Shown: positions 62,151-64,000 of the stretch, in pieces
Layout: each line of letters begins with the position of its first letter
Position numbering within the stretch: the first letter of the stretch is position 1
Assembly: GCA_030428105.1 (NCBI GenBank)
Contig: JAUIBE010000003.1
Span: 186,001-250,000, forward strand
Length of the DNA: 64,000 bases
Source of the DNA: Gammaproteobacteria bacterium
GTDB taxonomy: Bacteria; Pseudomonadota; Gammaproteobacteria; Xanthomonadales; SZUA-36
Direction: 5' to 3'
The notes under the pieces: generated by a model
The model's database searches: none
What the model saw: only the letters and a program-made list of their open reading frames with translations
Told to the model about the DNA's origin: nothing
Made by a program: the position numbers and the translations under genes

Positions 62151-64000
62151 TCAGTTGGATGCCGTGGTGGTGAATTGCATGGCGTACAGCTTAGAACCCC
62201 GCATGCGCAGGACCACGCGCACCGGTTGGCCCTGCAGCTCGCTCACCTGGCGTCCGCTTAGCCACTCGGCGCCGGCAGCGATGAAGTCACCGTTGAAGTA
62301 CACCGACTCATCCACCGAGAAGCCCTCGATCGGGTTGCCGTCGAGGTCTTCGAAGCCCACCTGGGCGTAACCCACGGCATCGGTATCGATGTTCAGCTCC
62401 AGCCGGTCGCCCTCGAACACCAGCGGCCGGGTGGTGACCGTCACCTCGCGATCATACGGGCTGTCGAGCGAAACAAAACCATCCAAGCGCTGCACCAGGC
62501 GGTACACGCCGCGCCCCGCCTCGTCTTTCTCGTGGGCCGAATGGTACTGCGTCTCGCCAAAGTAGTACTGCCAGATCTCGTCGCCGCGGCGCACCATGCC
62601 GTTGGCGATGTACGCGGTAACAACATCGCGGCCCTCGTGGCGGCCAATGCCAACATAGGCTGGATCCGGGTAACGCGACCAATCGATGCCATTGCGGCTG
62701 ACAGACACCTGGGATTCCAGCGGGCCGGAACCACGGCCACGTTCCTCGTCGCCCAGCACCTGGCGACCCACGGGGCCATCTTTTTCATAATGGAAGTAGG
62801 CAATCGGGAAGGCCAGGTAAGTATCTGGCGCCCACGGGTACTTCATCGCCTTGGTGATGTAGAAATCCACGCCCGGCGGATCACGGTCATCCGGGTCGAA
62901 GCGGTGCGGGAATTCCATGCCAAAGCCGCCGGGGGTCAGCGGGCCGTTGTCGAGATACCAGGGCAGCGGCGTGCGCAGCGGGTACTCGGCCCGAAGGTCG
63001 AGGTATTCCTGTTGGCTTAGCGGTTCAAACGGCAGCGACACACGCAGATCCTCGTGCTCGGTGACCACCGAGCTACGCTGGGTATCGAACGCCGGGGTGT
63101 GGAAAATGCCGGAGCGGTGGTAGGAAACGTAGAGCCCACGCTGGTCGTCGTAGAAGGTGCACGACTGGGTACCGGATCGGAACGGGAGGATCGCGGTGTC
63201 GTAGCGCTTCCAGTTGTAACCATCGGGCGAAACATAGGTGTAGATGCCGCGCCTCTGGAAATCGGTGAAGTACTTCCAACGCTCCTCGGGTGGCGCGTTG
63301 GGGTCGATAAACGGGTTGCCCAGGCCGCCGACGTTCTCGGCAATGACAATGTTCCTCTTGCCCTCGATTTCTCCCTGTCCAAGATCAGGCGCTTCAAAAT
63401 TCACGCCGTCCTCGGAGACGTAGACCTGCAGGTAGTCCTTTTCCACCGAGTTGTAGATGCGGATCAGGCCTTCTTCGTCTTCGACCACGCTGAGGTGTTT
63501 ACGGAACGGCCCCTCGATGTTGTCAATGACGCGCTCGGCCAGGCGCGGCGGGTTGACCACGAACTCAACGCCCTCGGCGCTTTCGAGGATGGCGTCATCC
63601 ACGAAGACATGTTTGCGGGAGCCAAGCTGCAGCGGGCCGTCTTCGTCCGGAGCGAACAGCAGGGCCGGGCCACGCACCAGGGTTTGCGCCGGCATGCTGG
63701 GGGCCAGCGAAGCAGGCGCTTCGAACCCGGAGCCGTACACCTGCCCGCGGCTGAAGCGCACCTCGTCAATCACGCCCGGCAGGGGCTGCTGCCAGTTGGC
63801 GTCGCGCCCGAGTGAGAGGTAGGCCTCATCGCCCTCGGGAACGGGCTTGAATCCGCTGGCATCCGCTGCACTGACCGGCTTGCCGTCAACATAGTGACGC
63901 AGCTCGCCGGCACCACTCTCGTACTCAAAAGCGAAGTGATGCCAGCCGCCTTCTAGTGACGCTGCGTCTGTTTCCAGTCGATAATCCGTACCGGCACTTC
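62151..64000 (-). CDS. Secreted LamG and beta-propeller-like glycan hydrolase, partial
   Basis: At least 616 residues; the frame is open to the window edge, so the N-terminus is missing. The visible start is a LamG/concanavalin-like module (WHHFAFEYESGAGELRHYVDGKPV in pieces, then GVIDEVRFSRG). The main part has blades of a five-fold propeller as in GH32/43-type hydrolases (SEDGVNFEAPDLG, TYVSPDGYNWKRYD, SRNGIDWSRYPDP) and a C-terminal beta domain (LELNIDTDAVGYAQVGF, YAMQFTT). Likely glycan-degrading at the surface or periplasm. Ends 19 bp before the beta-helix gene, so cotranscribed. Confidence 0.8.
   Translation of the reverse strand, partial: SAGTDYRLETDAASLEGGWHHFAFEYESGAGELRHYVDGKPVSAADASGFKPVPEGDEAYLSLGRDANWQQPLPGVIDEVRFSRGQVYGSGFEAPASLAPSMPAQTLVRGPALLFAPDEDGPLQLGSRKHVFVDDAILESAEGVEFVVNPPRLAERVIDNIEGPFRKHLSVVEDEEGLIRIYNSVEKDYLQVYVSEDGVNFEAPDLGQGEIEGKRNIVIAENVGGLGNPFIDPNAPPEERWKYFTDFQRRGIYTYVSPDGYNWKRYDTAILPFRSGTQSCTFYDDQRGLYVSYHRSGIFHTPAFDTQRSSVVTEHEDLRVSLPFEPLSQQEYLDLRAEYPLRTPLPWYLDNGPLTPGGFGMEFPHRFDPDDRDPPGVDFYITKAMKYPWAPDTYLAFPIAYFHYEKDGPVGRQVLGDEERGRGSGPLESQVSVSRNGIDWSRYPDPAYVGIGRHEGRDVVTAYIANGMVRRGDEIWQYYFGETQYHSAHEKDEAGRGVYRLVQRLDGFVSLDSPYDREVTVTTRPLVFEGDRLELNIDTDAVGYAQVGFEDLDGNPIEGFSVDESVYFNGDFIAAGAEWLSGRQVSELQGQPVRVVLRMRGSKLYAMQFTTTASN

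Overview
The window is a stretch of a GC-rich (about 60% by eye) gammaproteobacterial chromosome. The housekeeping gene order (smg-dprA-lysM divergent from def-fmt, then rsmB-DUF4390-ntrY-ntrX-trkA-trkH), the glnA-ntrB-ntrC cluster and several TonB-dependent receptors fit a marine or soil heterotroph of the Xanthomonadales/Wenzhouxiangella/Woeseia type. This placement is an inference from gene content only; there is no rRNA or tRNA gene in the window.

Layout. 1-4143: DNA uptake, peptide deformylation and Met-tRNA formylation genes. 4144-6717: a palindromic repeat element and a reversed TonB receptor that separate fmt from rsmB. 6849-19445: 16S rRNA methylation, the NtrYX two-component system, Trk potassium uptake, a lipid A-type acyltransferase, dtd and NtrBC. 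19469-29073: glnA and a PII gene, each with a recognisable sigma-54 promoter and NtrC boxes, with uppP, an M14 peptidase, a PuuD-like membrane protein and isocitrate lyase with a divergent LysR regulator between them. 29398-34490: a second TonB receptor, an NSS-family transporter and an aromatic/aspartate aminotransferase.

34500-40500 is the accessory region. It is visibly AT-richer at its start and carries three 60-bp attC-like recombination sites behind three orphan genes or gene pairs, i.e. a small integron-type cassette array with no integrase in the window. It continues with a broken hicA joined to an intact hicB, a frameshifted yjbR-like gene, a MerR/DUF2938 pair, and a mobile mystery protein A/B (Fic) pair preceded by three direct repeats spaced exactly 33 bp apart. 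40567-51803 holds mostly small monocistronic or loosely coupled genes (DUF1254, a Phd/ParE toxin-antitoxin pair with a coupled micro-membrane protein, VOC, SnoaL, GNAT, RDD, SugE/Gdx and PHP proteins).

51800-64000 is a minus-strand carbohydrate-use locus. It encodes a secreted LamG/beta-propeller-like enzyme (cut by the window end), a secreted beta-helix protein fused to an HpcH/HpaI aldolase-like domain, a LacI regulator with a perfect operator over a TonB receptor promoter, the receptor itself, a PdxA2-type dehydrogenase, a DUF1537 four-carbon acid sugar kinase and a sodium:solute symporter. Together they suggest uptake of a glycan or sugar acid and its conversion through 4-phospho-threonate/erythronate-type intermediates.

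Most noteworthy: the attC-like array with decayed core boxes, the beta-helix/aldolase fusion within the acid-sugar locus, the 33-bp-phased operator of the Fic pair, and the apparent lack of any ATG/GTG/TTG start for the conserved N-termini of dprA and fmt.
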